49,364 nucleotides of DNA from Flavobacteriales bacterium (GCA_018645865.1 JABGVU010000072.1:1-49364); one strand, 5' to 3'; numbered from the stretch's first letter, positions 1 through 9,076 are shown. The notes: generated by a model not told the origin, from the letters alone. A program made the numbers and translations.

Positions 1-735
1 AGTCACTAAGCTTTTGTCAAAAGTTCTGATCCTGGTACTTCTAAATCCTACTTTTTCCACAGTACCTGTAACCGTTCCAACCGTAACAGTGTCGCCCACA
101 GTAAAAGGTTGGTCAAAAAATATAGTGAAAGAGCCTAGTAAATTTTCTAAACTTTCTTTTGATGCCATAGCTAAAGCAATACCTCCAATCCCTAAACCTG
201 CAGCTAAGGCTGTAATATCTACTTCAAAAACATTACCCATTACAATTACTAATGCAAATATATAAGTAATAATTTTTGCAATCTCAACAATAAAAGGAAT
301 TAGTTGATCATCCATTTTGTTTTCGGTGGCTTCTGCTCTTTTATTCAGAATCAATCCTATAAAGTCTATTACTTTTAAGAATATCCACAAAATAGAATAC
401 ACATATATAAGAGAAAACCCTTTGTTGATTAGCATTTTTAATCCTACTTCATTTTCTGTAGCTAAATCCCAAACTTCAGGGTAGTTGATGTGTGAACTTC
501 CTAAGTAAATAATAGAAAGCATTATGAAGAATCCAATTGGTTTGGTGAGTAAAGCATCAAATTTATCAACCCCCACTTCAGCCCCTTTTGTTCCTACAAT
601 TTTAAAAAGTAGATGACTTAAGTACTTTGATATTAATTTTTTAAAAATAAATCCTAAAAGAACTGCCCCTATAAACCAAGCGTAATCCTGAATTGTGTTG
701 CCGAGTATTTCGGTAAGTAAGAATTGTGTATCCAT
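1..735 (-). CDS. MscS-family mechanosensitive ion channel (3' end outside window)
   Basis: The visible 245 codons start at ATG 735 and run off the window without a stop. The protein has about four hydrophobic segments, then the MscS pore-helix signature: the GLGIGGIALAMASKESLENL stretch rich in Gly/Ala, followed by GSFTIFFDQPFTVGDTV, the start of the beta domain. By family it is an inner-membrane tension-gated channel that releases solutes on hypo-osmotic shock. It lies 16 nt behind the dehydrogenase stop, so it is probably co-transcribed with it. A near-consensus box (TAAATTTA) directly before the ATG could give extra transcription, but this is weak. The family call is firm; the cytoplasmic C-terminus is not visible. 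Confidence 0.9.
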   Translation of the reverse strand, partial: MDTQFLLTEILGNTIQDYAWFIGAVLLGFIFKKLISKYLSHLLFKIVGTKGAEVGVDKFDALLTKPIGFFIMLSIIYLGSSHINYPEVWDLATENEVGLKMLINKGFSLIYVYSILWIFLKVIDFIGLILNKRAEATENKMDDQLIPFIVEIAKIITYIFALVIVMGNVFEVDITALAAGLGIGGIALAMASKESLENLLGSFTIFFDQPFTVGDTVTVGTVTGTVEKVGFRSTRIRTFDKSLVT

Positions 736-751
736 AATTTAAATTTAATTT

Positions 752-1978
752 TTAAACCAATTGTTTTAATGCAATTTCAAAAGCTGTTTTTGAGATGTGC
801 GTTTTACTATTATTAATTGTGTGTGATGTTATTAATGCGTTTTTAATGCAATCTGAAGTGTCAGCAAAAATAGCTTTATCGGTCATTTCAATATTATCTT
901 CCATCAAGTAAGCAAAAACCCTTGCCATCCCGCAATTTGCTATAAAATCAGGTAATACACTCACTCTTTCATCAGCGCTTTTTGAAATAGGTCCAAAAAA
1001 GATTTCTTTGTCAGCAAAAGGCACATTTGCTCCTGAAGAGATAACTTCTAGTTTGTTATCAATCATAGTGTCTAATTGAGCTTGAGTAAGCAAGCGTGAA
1101 GCCGCAGCAGGAACAAATATTTCAGCTCCCACATTCCATATTTTTTCATTTGCCTGTTCAAAAGATAAAATGCCTTCAGCTTCTAAAAAGTTTGATGAAC
1201 GGTTTTCTAACAATGATTTTATTTCTTCAAAAGAATATCCTTCAGATTTTACTACTCCTCCAGCTTTGTCAATAATTCCTACAATAATAGCGCCAGCTTG
1301 TGCTAAATAATAAGCGGCTGCTCCAGCAACATTTCCCCATCCTTGTATGATTACTCTTTTTCCTTTTATCTCTCCACCATAAATAGTGTAGTAATGTAAG
1401 ATAGTTTCTGATACACCGTAACCCGTAATTAAATCGCCAACAGAATAATCTTTATTTGAATTAGGTGTTAAATTTTCATCTCTAACAATTAAAGGGACAC
1501 CAACTTTTAGTTGATTAATGATTTTCATTTTACCCTGTTCATCTCTTCTATGATGCCCGTTTACAATTCCCTCCAATGGGAATAAAATCCCTTGTTCCTC
1601 ACACATTGGCATTACTTCATGCACCTCATCTACATTCATATCGCCACCTGTACCGTAATATGTTTTTAATAATGGTTTTGCAGCTGCATACCATCTTTTC
1701 AATACCTCTCTTTTCCTTGGGTCTTTAGGGTTAAAATTGATGCCTGATTTTCCGCCACCAATTGGAGGCCCAGCAACTGTAAACTTAACTTCCATAGTTT
1801 TTGCAAGTGCCAACACTTCATCTTTTGTGACACCAATTCTCATTCTTGTTCCTCCAGCTGCTGCACCACCTCTTAATGAATTTATTACTATCCATCCTTC
1901 AGCATCTGTTTTTTCATCTTTCCACTCAAAAACTATTTCAGGTTTTTTGTCTTCAAATTTCTTTAATAATTCTTCCAT
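752..1978 (-). CDS. Glu/Leu/Phe/Val dehydrogenase
   Basis: NAD(P)-dependent amino-acid dehydrogenase of about 408 residues that interconverts an amino acid and its 2-oxo acid with ammonia. Visible features: the Gly-rich substrate region (RGGAAAGGTRMR), the catalytic-lysine segment GPPIGGGKSGI, TGGDMNVDE, and a C-terminal Rossmann domain (IQGWGNVAGAAAYYLA). An upstream in-frame start (2047) would overlap anmK. I chose ATG 1978 because a TACATTTG -7 box at 2000-2007 places the transcription start between the two candidates. Substrate specificity (Glu versus Leu or others) cannot be read safely from sequence. The MscS gene follows after 16 nt. Confidence 0.9.
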   Translation of the reverse strand: MEELLKKFEDKKPEIVFEWKDEKTDAEGWIVINSLRGGAAAGGTRMRIGVTKDEVLALAKTMEVKFTVAGPPIGGGKSGINFNPKDPRKREVLKRWYAAAKPLLKTYYGTGGDMNVDEVHEVMPMCEEQGILFPLEGIVNGHHRRDEQGKMKIINQLKVGVPLIVRDENLTPNSNKDYSVGDLITGYGVSETILHYYTIYGGEIKGKRVIIQGWGNVAGAAAYYLAQAGAIIVGIIDKAGGVVKSEGYSFEEIKSLLENRSSNFLEAEGILSFEQANEKIWNVGAEIFVPAAASRLLTQAQLDTMIDNKLEVISSGANVPFADKEIFFGPISKSADERVSVLPDFIANCGMARVFAYLMEDNIEMTDKAIFADTSDCIKNALITSHTINNSKTHISKTAFEIALKQLV

Positions 1979-1999
1979 CTTCTCGGTTATATTTTTTTG

Positions 2000-2007
2000 C
2001 AAATGTA
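2000..2007 (-). promoter_or_regulatory. -7 box (TACATTTG) of the Glu/Leu/Phe/Val dehydrogenase gene
   Basis: Exact match to the Bacteroidota TAnnTTTG element, 21 nt before ATG 1978. It implies a 5' leader of about 17 nt and excludes the longer start at 2047. No clear -33 TTTG was seen. Confidence 0.6.
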
Positions 2008-2019
2008 TTAAATTTAGGT

Positions 2020-3063
2020 TTAGATTTGATGAATAACCCCACCACAATTATCTCTATCGGCACCCGTAACAGATTGTAGGCAATTTACTTCACTCCTTAC
2101 CCTGAGTACGCCAAGGAACGCAAAAATTAAGGATTCTTTAAATTCAATTAATTCTTTGTTTGGTACAAGTATTTTTGCTTTAGAATGAAATGTAATTCGT
2201 TCCATTAAAAAAGAATTAAACACCCCACCACCTGTGAATAGTGCTGATTCATCTGCTAGAAATATACCTATTTGAATTGCTATATGCTCACAAAATGTGC
2301 AGAGCAAATCTTCAGATTTATGATTTTTAAGGATTGGGAAAACATGTTCTTCTACCCATTCTCTTCCTAATGATTTTGGAGCTTTATTTATGTAAAAATC
2401 TAATTGATTAAGTTGTTGTAAAAGTGTTGGGACAATTTTTCCTTCTCTAGAGATATCCCCATTATAGTCGTACTCAATACCTAATTCTGTACAAAGATTA
2501 TTTAATACTATATTGGCCGGGCAAATATCAAAGGCAATAATTTCCCCATTATTTTTTATGGATATATTAGCAAATCCTCCAAGATTAATACAATATTTAT
2601 ATTTTGGGAAAAGTAATAAATCACCAATTGGAACTAAAGGAGCGCCTTGCCCATTAAGGGAAACATCTAGACTCCTAAAATCATTAATGGTTGTTATTTT
2701 TGTCTCTTGAGAAATAGTTTTTCCGCAACCAATTTGTAGTGTATAATTGTTTTCTGGTTGATGAAATATGGTGTGACCATGAGAGGCAATAAAATCTATT
2801 TTCTCACCTTTCAAAAATGTATTGATTGTTTGTCCAATATATTGTCCGAATTGAATATCAGTTTGTTCAACTATAGCTTTGTTTTGGGTGTGTATAGTTC
2901 TTAATTTTGATTTCCAAGAAAAAGGATATTTTAGAGTGTTTGATTTTTCAATTTTGTATTTCCATTTCTGATTTTTAGTAAAAGTACATATAGCAAGGTC
3001 AATTCCATCTATTGAGGTGCCAGACATGACACCTAAAACTGTGTATTTTATTTTCTCATTCAT
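2020..3063 (-). CDS. anmK: Anhydro-N-acetylmuramic acid kinase
   Basis: Cytoplasmic kinase of peptidoglycan recycling that hydrolyses and phosphorylates 1,6-anhydro-MurNAc to MurNAc-6-phosphate. At 347 residues it is near the usual 350-390. Diagnostic motifs run in order: N-terminal GVMSGTSIDGIDLA (ATP/phosphate loop), ASHGHTIFHQP, NLGGFANIS with FDICPAN (sugar-kinase fold), and C-terminal TGGGVFNSFLMERI. The start at 3063 lies 7 nt behind a TATTTTTG box, predicting an almost leaderless message. It is divergent from the acyl-CoA dehydrogenase gene. The gene is complete. Confidence 0.95.
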   Translation of the reverse strand: MNEKIKYTVLGVMSGTSIDGIDLAICTFTKNQKWKYKIEKSNTLKYPFSWKSKLRTIHTQNKAIVEQTDIQFGQYIGQTINTFLKGEKIDFIASHGHTIFHQPENNYTLQIGCGKTISQETKITTINDFRSLDVSLNGQGAPLVPIGDLLLFPKYKYCINLGGFANISIKNNGEIIAFDICPANIVLNNLCTELGIEYDYNGDISREGKIVPTLLQQLNQLDFYINKAPKSLGREWVEEHVFPILKNHKSEDLLCTFCEHIAIQIGIFLADESALFTGGGVFNSFLMERITFHSKAKILVPNKELIEFKESLIFAFLGVLRVRSEVNCLQSVTGADRDNCGGVIHQI

Positions 3064-3070
3064 CAGTTTC

Positions 3071-3078
3071 CAAAAATA
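3071..3078 (-). promoter_or_regulatory. -7 box (TATTTTTG) of anmK
   Basis: Exact TAnnTTTG match ending 7 nt before the anmK ATG. It lies only 12 bp from the opposing box of the acyl-CoA dehydrogenase gene, so two polymerases could hardly occupy both at once. Confidence 0.6.
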
Positions 3079-3090
3079 GTTTAAAAAATG

Positions 3091-3098
3091 TATTTTTG
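3091..3098 (+). promoter_or_regulatory. -7 box (TATTTTTG) of the acyl-CoA dehydrogenase gene
   Basis: Exact TAnnTTTG match, 24 nt before ATG 3123. A TTTC at 3067-3070, 20 bp upstream, is a one-mismatch -33 element and lies next to the divergent anmK -7 box. Confidence 0.6.
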
Positions 3099-3122
3099 CG
3101 TAAATTTTAATAAAAGCAAATA

Positions 3123-4262
3123 ATGAATTTCGAATTGACGGAAGAACATAAGATGATTAGGGATGCAGCACGAGATTTTGCTCAAACAGAATTATTACCA
3201 GGAGTAATTGAAAGAGATGAAAATCAAACTTTTCCAACTGAACAAATAAAGAAATTAGGAGAGCTTGGCTTTTTAGGGATGATGGTTAATCCTAAATATG
3301 GAGGAGCGGGAATGGATACTATCTCTTATGTTTTGGCAATGGAAGAGATTTCTAAAGTAGATGCTTCTTGTTCAGTAGTTATGTCAGTAAATAATTCATT
3401 AGTTTGTTGGGGTTTAGAAACATTTGGAAATGAAGAGCAAAAAGAAAAATATCTAAAACCATTAGCTAGTGGAGAGATAATTGGCGCTTTCTGTTTGTCA
3501 GAGCCTGAAGCAGGCTCTGATGCTACATCTCAGCAAACTACAGCTATTGATAAAGGAGATTATTATTTATTAAATGGAACAAAAAATTGGATTACAAATG
3601 GAAATACAGCAACTGTTTATTTAGTAATTGCTCAGACTGATGTCGAGAAAGGACACAAAGGAATTAATGCTTTTATTGTTGAGAAAGACATGGATGGCTT
3701 TATCGTTGGAGCGAAAGAAAATAAATTAGGGATTAGAGGTTCTGATACTCATTCTTTAATGTTTACGGATGTGAAAGTGCCAAAAGAAAATAGAATTGGA
3801 GAAAATGGATTTGGCTTTACTTTTGCAATGAAAACTTTGTCAGGAGGTAGAATTGGTATAGCTTCACAAGCATTAGGTATAGCTTCAGGTGCATATGAAT
3901 TGGCCTTGCAATATTCCAAAGAAAGAAAAGCATTTGGGAAAGAAATATCTAAACATCAAGCAATTGCATTTAAATTAGCAGATATGGCTACTGAAATTGA
4001 GGCCACAAGATTATTGTGCTTAAAAGCTGCTTGGCTTAAAGATAATGGTAAAAATTATGATGCGCTTGGAGCAATGGCAAAAGTATTTGCTTCTGAAACA
4101 GCAATGAAAACTACTGTTGAAGCCGTACAAGTACATGGTGGTTATGGTTTTGTAAAAGAATATCATGTGGAGCGCTTAATGCGTGATGCAAAAATCACAC
4201 AGATTTATGAAGGAACGTCTGAGATTCAAAGAATTGTAATCTCTCGGTCTATTTTAAAATAA
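3123..4262 (+). CDS. Acyl-CoA dehydrogenase
   Basis: FAD enzyme of fatty- or branched-chain acyl-CoA oxidation (first step, alpha-beta desaturation), 379 residues, the normal length of a soluble short/medium-chain member. Seen: N-terminal helical domain (FELTEEHKMIRDAARDFA), middle beta domain with FCLSEPEAGSDA and NGTKNWITNG, and C-terminal QVHGGYGFVKEYHVERLMRD followed by QIYEGTSEIQ. The Glu of YEGT (about residue 363) is the expected catalytic base of the SCAD/MCAD group. The next gene starts 5 nt after the stop, so it may share a transcript with the polysaccharide export pair, an odd partner. Chain-length specificity is unknown. Confidence 0.95.
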   Translation: MNFELTEEHKMIRDAARDFAQTELLPGVIERDENQTFPTEQIKKLGELGFLGMMVNPKYGGAGMDTISYVLAMEEISKVDASCSVVMSVNNSLVCWGLETFGNEEQKEKYLKPLASGEIIGAFCLSEPEAGSDATSQQTTAIDKGDYYLLNGTKNWITNGNTATVYLVIAQTDVEKGHKGINAFIVEKDMDGFIVGAKENKLGIRGSDTHSLMFTDVKVPKENRIGENGFGFTFAMKTLSGGRIGIASQALGIASGAYELALQYSKERKAFGKEISKHQAIAFKLADMATEIEATRLLCLKAAWLKDNGKNYDALGAMAKVFASETAMKTTVEAVQVHGGYGFVKEYHVERLMRDAKITQIYEGTSEIQRIVISRSILK

Positions 4263-4267
4263 TTATT

Positions 4268-6772
4268 ATGAAAAAACTAATCTTACTATCATTTTTAATT
4301 TTACTTACTTATGGAGTAAGCGCTCAAATTGATATTAATAAATCAAAAATTAACCCTACATATTTAAAGTTTTTGCCTTCAAATGCAAATCCTGAGGATT
4401 TGCGCCCATCTGATATCCCATCAGAACAAGTATTAAAACAAATGGGATTATCAAATGCTGAAATTTCTGAAGCGATGGATTATAAATTTAATAAAGGTAA
4501 ATATGCTCAAGGAATTCAAGATACAATTGGAAGGAGTACTAATCTTTCAAGATTTTATGCAAATTCTGGAGATACTCTTGAAATAGATCCAACTATTTAC
4601 CCTAAAGCAAAAATTTATGGTCAAGATATCTTTAGAAATAATGAATTATCTTTTTATCAGAAGTCGCTAGATGCAAAAGCTCCTGAAAACTATAAAGTAG
4701 GGAGTGGTGATGAAATTTCTATTTCTGTTTGGGGATATTCTGAGTTTTCTGAGTCACTTTTAGTAGATGATAGAGGTTATATTACACCAACTTCTTATGG
4801 AAGAATTTATGTAAAAGGATTAACTTTTAAAAAGATGCGCTCTCTACTTAAAAGTAAATTTTCATCTTTTTTAGATATGAAAAATTCTGAGATAGATGTT
4901 ACACTTTCTTATTCTAGAGTGATTACTGTAAATATTGTTGGAGAAGTTTACCATCCTGGGTCTTACGCAATGCCAGCAATAAATACTGCATTCAATGCTT
5001 TGATAGCAGCAAAAGGACCTAATCAGTTGGGTACGGTTAGAAATATTTATATTAAAAGAGATGGTAAAACTGTTGATTCATTGGATGTTTATCAGTTTTT
5101 ATTTAATCCTACACGTTCACAAGATATTTATATGCAGGATGGGGATTATTTATTTGTTCCTCCTGCAAAACATATTGTTGAGGTGAGTGGTTCTGTAAAT
5201 CGTCCATATACTTATGAGGCTAAGCCAGGAGAATCAGTTGCTAGTATTATTAAATTTGCAGGTGGTTATACAACTAATGCATTTACTGATGTAATTACTT
5301 TAAAGAGGATTGAATACAATGCAATAAGAGTAAATGATGTGCATAAAGATCACACTAATTATACTGTTATTCAAAATGGAGATCAAATAATTGTAAATAC
5401 TATATCTAATAGACTATCGAATGTAGTAAGTGTAAAAGGTAGTATTGGCGTTTCGGGTGATTATGAATTTAAGCAAGGAGAGCATCTATTGGATTTATTA
5501 AATAGAGCAAAATGTATTGATGAAAAGACTTTCTTGGATAAAGTATATGTTGTTCGCTTGAATGAGGATAGAACTAAATCACATATTTCAATAAACTTGG
5601 AATCAGTTATTAATGACTCAAGTCATAAAGATAATATATTATTAAAGGAATATGACATTATACGTGTCCTCTCAGTTGATGATTTTGATGATGAATTTTT
5701 TGTGTCTGTAAAAGGAGCTGTAAGAGGTGCTGGTAAATTTGAATTTGGTAACGGAATGACTTTACAGGATATACTTTTGCAAGCAGGAGGTTTAACTCAG
5801 CAGGCTGAAGGTAGTAGAGTAGAGGTAAGTAGAATTATGGATTATGATATTTCTTCAAATAAATTAAAACCAAGAAGGGCAGTAATTAAAACTATAAAAA
5901 TTGGTAACGACTTAATATTAAGTTCTGAAGCGGAAGCATTTATGTTACAACCATTTGATCAGGTATTTGTTAGAGAAAATTCTAATTATGAAGAGCCAGT
6001 AAACATTGTATTAATGGGAGAAGTAAAATACCCTGGCACGTATTCTTTGCTTTCAAAGAATGAAAATATTTCATCTGTAATCAAAAGAGCAGGAGGTTTA
6101 ACTAATTATGCTTTTGTAGATGGAATTAAAATGTATAGACAGTTTAAATCACCAATAATTAATGATGACAAATTGAATATTCCTAATAATCTATTGGATT
6201 CAATCCTCACTAACGCAGAATTGACTAGTGTATATAATTTAGAATTATTAGATATAGAAAGAAAAAAATCAAAAATTTTGAATCTTGATAGTATTATGTA
6301 TGATATTGTTTATTTTGACATGAAAAGGGCAATATCTAATCCTAGTTCTAAACATAATCTAGCTTTAAGAGAAGGGGATAGCATTATTATTCCTATAGCA
6401 CTAGATATAGTTCAGATAACAGGAGAATTAAATAATATAGAAGGAAACTCAATTAGCGCTCCATTCTTTGGAAAACGAGCAAATTACTACATTAGAAACT
6501 TTGCGGGAGGATATTCTAAGGATAATCAACAGTCAAATACTTTAGTGGTACATGCGAATGGGGTTACAAGAAAAGCAATGAATTTTGGCTTATTCTCTAT
6601 TTCTCCAAAAGTAAAACCAGGCTCAACCATTAAAGTTATTAGTGAACATAAAGTAAAGCGAAAGAAAAAAGAGGATATTGATTACAATAAACACATTGAG
6701 AGTGTGATTACAAAGATTACAGCTGTTATGTCTTTATGGTTATTAATAGATAGGGTGAATAATTCCTTTTAA
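4268..6772 (+). CDS. SLBB-domain polysaccharide export protein (Wza-like)
   Basis: 834-residue secreted or outer-membrane protein with a Sec signal peptide ending near GVSAQ (residue 20). A polysaccharide-export domain lies at about 140-215 (YKVGSGDEISISVWG). It is followed by about six SLBB-like modules starting near residues 220, 305, 387, 478, 581 and 715, each with a G-x-V/G-E motif. A C-terminal hydrophobic segment (VMSLWLLIDRV) resembles the membrane-spanning end of Wza-type channels. By family it forms the outer-membrane exit for a capsular or exopolysaccharide. Its stop overlaps the Wzz-like start (TAATG). It is much longer than E. coli Wza, as is common in Bacteroidota. Confidence 0.85.
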   Translation: MKKLILLSFLILLTYGVSAQIDINKSKINPTYLKFLPSNANPEDLRPSDIPSEQVLKQMGLSNAEISEAMDYKFNKGKYAQGIQDTIGRSTNLSRFYANSGDTLEIDPTIYPKAKIYGQDIFRNNELSFYQKSLDAKAPENYKVGSGDEISISVWGYSEFSESLLVDDRGYITPTSYGRIYVKGLTFKKMRSLLKSKFSSFLDMKNSEIDVTLSYSRVITVNIVGEVYHPGSYAMPAINTAFNALIAAKGPNQLGTVRNIYIKRDGKTVDSLDVYQFLFNPTRSQDIYMQDGDYLFVPPAKHIVEVSGSVNRPYTYEAKPGESVASIIKFAGGYTTNAFTDVITLKRIEYNAIRVNDVHKDHTNYTVIQNGDQIIVNTISNRLSNVVSVKGSIGVSGDYEFKQGEHLLDLLNRAKCIDEKTFLDKVYVVRLNEDRTKSHISINLESVINDSSHKDNILLKEYDIIRVLSVDDFDDEFFVSVKGAVRGAGKFEFGNGMTLQDILLQAGGLTQQAEGSRVEVSRIMDYDISSNKLKPRRAVIKTIKIGNDLILSSEAEAFMLQPFDQVFVRENSNYEEPVNIVLMGEVKYPGTYSLLSKNENISSVIKRAGGLTNYAFVDGIKMYRQFKSPIINDDKLNIPNNLLDSILTNAELTSVYNLELLDIERKKSKILNLDSIMYDIVYFDMKRAISNPSSKHNLALREGDSIIIPIALDIVQITGELNNIEGNSISAPFFGKRANYYIRNFAGGYSKDNQQSNTLVVHANGVTRKAMNFGLFSISPKVKPGSTIKVISEHKVKRKKKEDIDYNKHIESVITKITAVMSLWLLIDRVNNSF

Positions 6773-7818
6773 TGAATCAGTATAATGATGAAATACAGTT
6801 AAAAGATATTCTGATAAAATTATCAGAGTATAAAGCTTATTTGCTTAAAAAGAAGTTTGCTATTATTGTTATATCAGGACTTTTCTTTGTGTCGGGGATT
6901 GTATTTGCACTTTTTTCTGATACAACATATACTGCAGAACTTACTTTTGTAATTGAGGATCAGCAGCAAATGAGTGGGGCTTTAGGAGCTATGTCAGGAA
7001 TGGCGAGTCAGTTTGGATTTGATATTGGAGGTTCATCAAGTACAACATTTAGTCAGAATAATATTATAGAATTGTTAAAATCAAGAGGCGTAGTTGAATC
7101 GACCTTAATGCAGAATAGAAAAATTAATAAAACAGATGACCTATTAATTGAACACTATCTTTATCTTAATAAGATAAAAGATTCTTGGAAAAAAAATAAA
7201 GAGCTTACTCCAGTTTCATTTCATGGAATATTAACCCAAGATAATGATAGTGTTAGTGGAGGTGTTTGGATGAGTATTGTTGAAGAGAAATTAGTGGTTG
7301 AGTTACAATCAAATGAAGCGAATATCATTAATTTATCTTATACTTCAGTAAATGAGGAGTTTGCAAAAACATTTGTTGAAGCATTAATTGACCAAATGAG
7401 TAAAATGTATATTTCTCATCAAACTGCTCAAGCAAGTAATACCCTAAATTTCTTGACGTCTAGGTCCGATTCAGTTTTTATAGAATTGGAAATAGCTGAA
7501 GAAGAATTTGCGAAAGTTAAAGATATTAACCAACGAATTGTTAAAGCATCAGGTCGCTTAAAAGAACTTCAGTTAATGAGAAGGGTTGAGGTGTTAAATG
7601 CTATGTATTTAGAGGTTGTAAAAAACTTAGAGCTTTCAAAACTTACATTATTAAATCAAACGCCAATTATTCAGATTATTGATAAACCAATCCTTCCAAT
7701 TGAAGAAAATGATAAATCTAAAATAGTTTTTGGTTTACTAGGAGCATTTTTAGGAGGTTTTCTTTCTATTGCTTTTTTTGTTTTTAGAAAGCTATTTAAG
7801 GATGCTTTGTCAGAATAA
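6772..7818 (+). CDS. Wzz-like chain-length determinant / polysaccharide co-polymerase
   Basis: 348-residue inner-membrane protein with transmembrane segments at about 29-48 (IIVISGLFFVSGIVFAL) and 318-340 (VFGLLGAFLGGFLSIAFF), flanking a periplasmic domain with coiled-coil helices (residues about 210-280). This is the Wzz/PCP topology. The family sets chain length or couples polymerisation to export. No fused tyrosine kinase (no Walker A) is present, so it resembles PCP-1 or kinase-split forms. It is translationally coupled to the Wza-like gene by a 1-nt overlap. No glycosyltransferase, flippase or polymerase gene lies nearby. Its stop is 1 nt from the end of murF on the opposite strand. Confidence 0.8.
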   Translation: MNQYNDEIQLKDILIKLSEYKAYLLKKKFAIIVISGLFFVSGIVFALFSDTTYTAELTFVIEDQQQMSGALGAMSGMASQFGFDIGGSSSTTFSQNNIIELLKSRGVVESTLMQNRKINKTDDLLIEHYLYLNKIKDSWKKNKELTPVSFHGILTQDNDSVSGGVWMSIVEEKLVVELQSNEANIINLSYTSVNEEFAKTFVEALIDQMSKMYISHQTAQASNTLNFLTSRSDSVFIELEIAEEEFAKVKDINQRIVKASGRLKELQLMRRVEVLNAMYLEVVKNLELSKLTLLNQTPIIQIIDKPILPIEENDKSKIVFGLLGAFLGGFLSIAFFVFRKLFKDALSE

Positions 7819-7819
7819 A

Positions 7820-9076
7820 TTAAAGAATTTCAGTTAATTGCTCTAAACCAATTCCTCTTGAGCCCTTAAGTAGGATTGTTTTTTTATGAATATTGTTTTC
7901 TTGTATATATTTGCCTAACTCTCGTTTATTTTTAAAACTATTCTTTGTGAGGGAATGAAATATTCCACCAACAAATAAACAGTCCAACCCTAACTGATTT
8001 GTTAATTTAATGATATCTAGATGTTCCTTATTTGCTTCTCCTCCTAATTCAAGCATGTCGCCAAGTATGCAAAGTTTATTTTTGTATTTTTGATTCGCAA
8101 ATGAATTTAGCATAGCCTTCATGCTTGATGGGTTTGCATTATAAGCGTCAAGTATTAATGTGTTTGTTTTAGTTTTAACTAGCTGTGAACGATTATTTGT
8201 AGGTATATAATTCTCAATACTTTTTTTTATGTTTTGGGTAGAAATATTAAAATAGTTACCGACACAAATAGCTAACAAGATATTGCTAAATTGAAAATCT
8301 CCAATAAGATGGCTGTTAATTATCTCATTATTATATTTTATGCTAAGTAATGGTGTTTTGTCATTAGCTAGGGCTGTAATGTCTTCTGATTTTCCGTATT
8401 GTGTTTGCATTATTCCATTAGAAAGACTAAGTAATTGTTCATCATCAGAGTTTATGAATAAATGACCCTTATTGTGGCTGATAAATTCATATAATTCCTT
8501 TTTAGTATCAATTACTGCTTGTAGACTCCCAAATCCTTCTAGGTGAGCAGAGCCAATATTTGTGATTACCCCGTAAGTTGGTTGGGCAATATTACAGAGG
8601 AACTCAATTTCTTTTTGATGGTTTGCTCCCATCTCAATTATAGCAACTTTATGTTGTTTATTGATTTCTAAGAGACTTAAAGGAACGCCTATATGATTGT
8701 TTAAATTTCCTTTAGTTGCATAACAATTTAATTTACTGCTAAGAACTGCATGAATAATTTCTTTTGAGGTTGTTTTCCCATTGGTTCCAGTAATTCCAAT
8801 TAAAGGAATATTTAGTTGATTTCTGTGATAAGTAGCAAGGTCCTGAAGGGTTTTTAGTCCATTATTGACAAGAATTGTATTTTGATGAACATCATATTCT
8901 TTTTCATCAACAATAGCATAAGAACAGCCATCTAGTATAGCTTTTAGAGCATATTTATTCCCGTTAAAGTTATCTCCTTTTAAAGAAATAAATATAGCCC
9001 CTTTCGTGATTTTTCTGCTATCAGTACTGATAGCAGAAAATTCTTGAAAAAGTGAATATATTTCTTTAATCTCCAT
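7820..9076 (-). CDS. murF: UDP-N-acetylmuramoyl-tripeptide--D-alanyl-D-alanine ligase
   Basis: Cytoplasmic Mur ligase adding D-Ala-D-Ala to the UDP-MurNAc-tripeptide, the last cytoplasmic amino-acid step of peptidoglycan synthesis. The 418 residues have the three Mur domains: N-terminal UDP-binding domain (ISTDSRKITKGAIFISLKG, about 16-34), ATP-binding loop GITGTNGKTT (about 94-103, Lys101), EMGANHQKEI, and C-terminal LDAYNANPSSMKA and LKGSRGIGLE. Upstream there is an intrinsic terminator 9-38 nt before the ATG but no TAnnTTTG box. Codons 13-22 form a perfect 30-bp palindrome (9011-9040). Expression may depend on terminator read-through from gldJ or an unseen promoter. Confidence 0.95.
   Translation of the reverse strand: MEIKEIYSLFQEFSAISTDSRKITKGAIFISLKGDNFNGNKYALKAILDGCSYAIVDEKEYDVHQNTILVNNGLKTLQDLATYHRNQLNIPLIGITGTNGKTTSKEIIHAVLSSKLNCYATKGNLNNHIGVPLSLLEINKQHKVAIIEMGANHQKEIEFLCNIAQPTYGVITNIGSAHLEGFGSLQAVIDTKKELYEFISHNKGHLFINSDDEQLLSLSNGIMQTQYGKSEDITALANDKTPLLSIKYNNEIINSHLIGDFQFSNILLAICVGNYFNISTQNIKKSIENYIPTNNRSQLVKTKTNTLILDAYNANPSSMKAMLNSFANQKYKNKLCILGDMLELGGEANKEHLDIIKLTNQLGLDCLFVGGIFHSLTKNSFKNKRELGKYIQENNIHKKTILLKGSRGIGLEQLTEIL
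9011..9040. repeat. Perfect 30-bp palindrome inside murF
   Basis: The half-site is TTTTCTGCTATCAGT and the other half is its exact reverse complement, with no mismatch or central gap. In the murF mRNA it would form a stem of about 13 bp with a GUAC loop, 37-66 nt after the A of the start codon. It encodes residues 13-22, including the conserved TDSR of the UDP-binding domain. Confidence 0.9.

Noticed and set aside
1737-2079. Plus-strand frames across the dehydrogenase start
   Set aside because: Antisense to a strongly conserved enzyme; no promoter box or recognisable protein.
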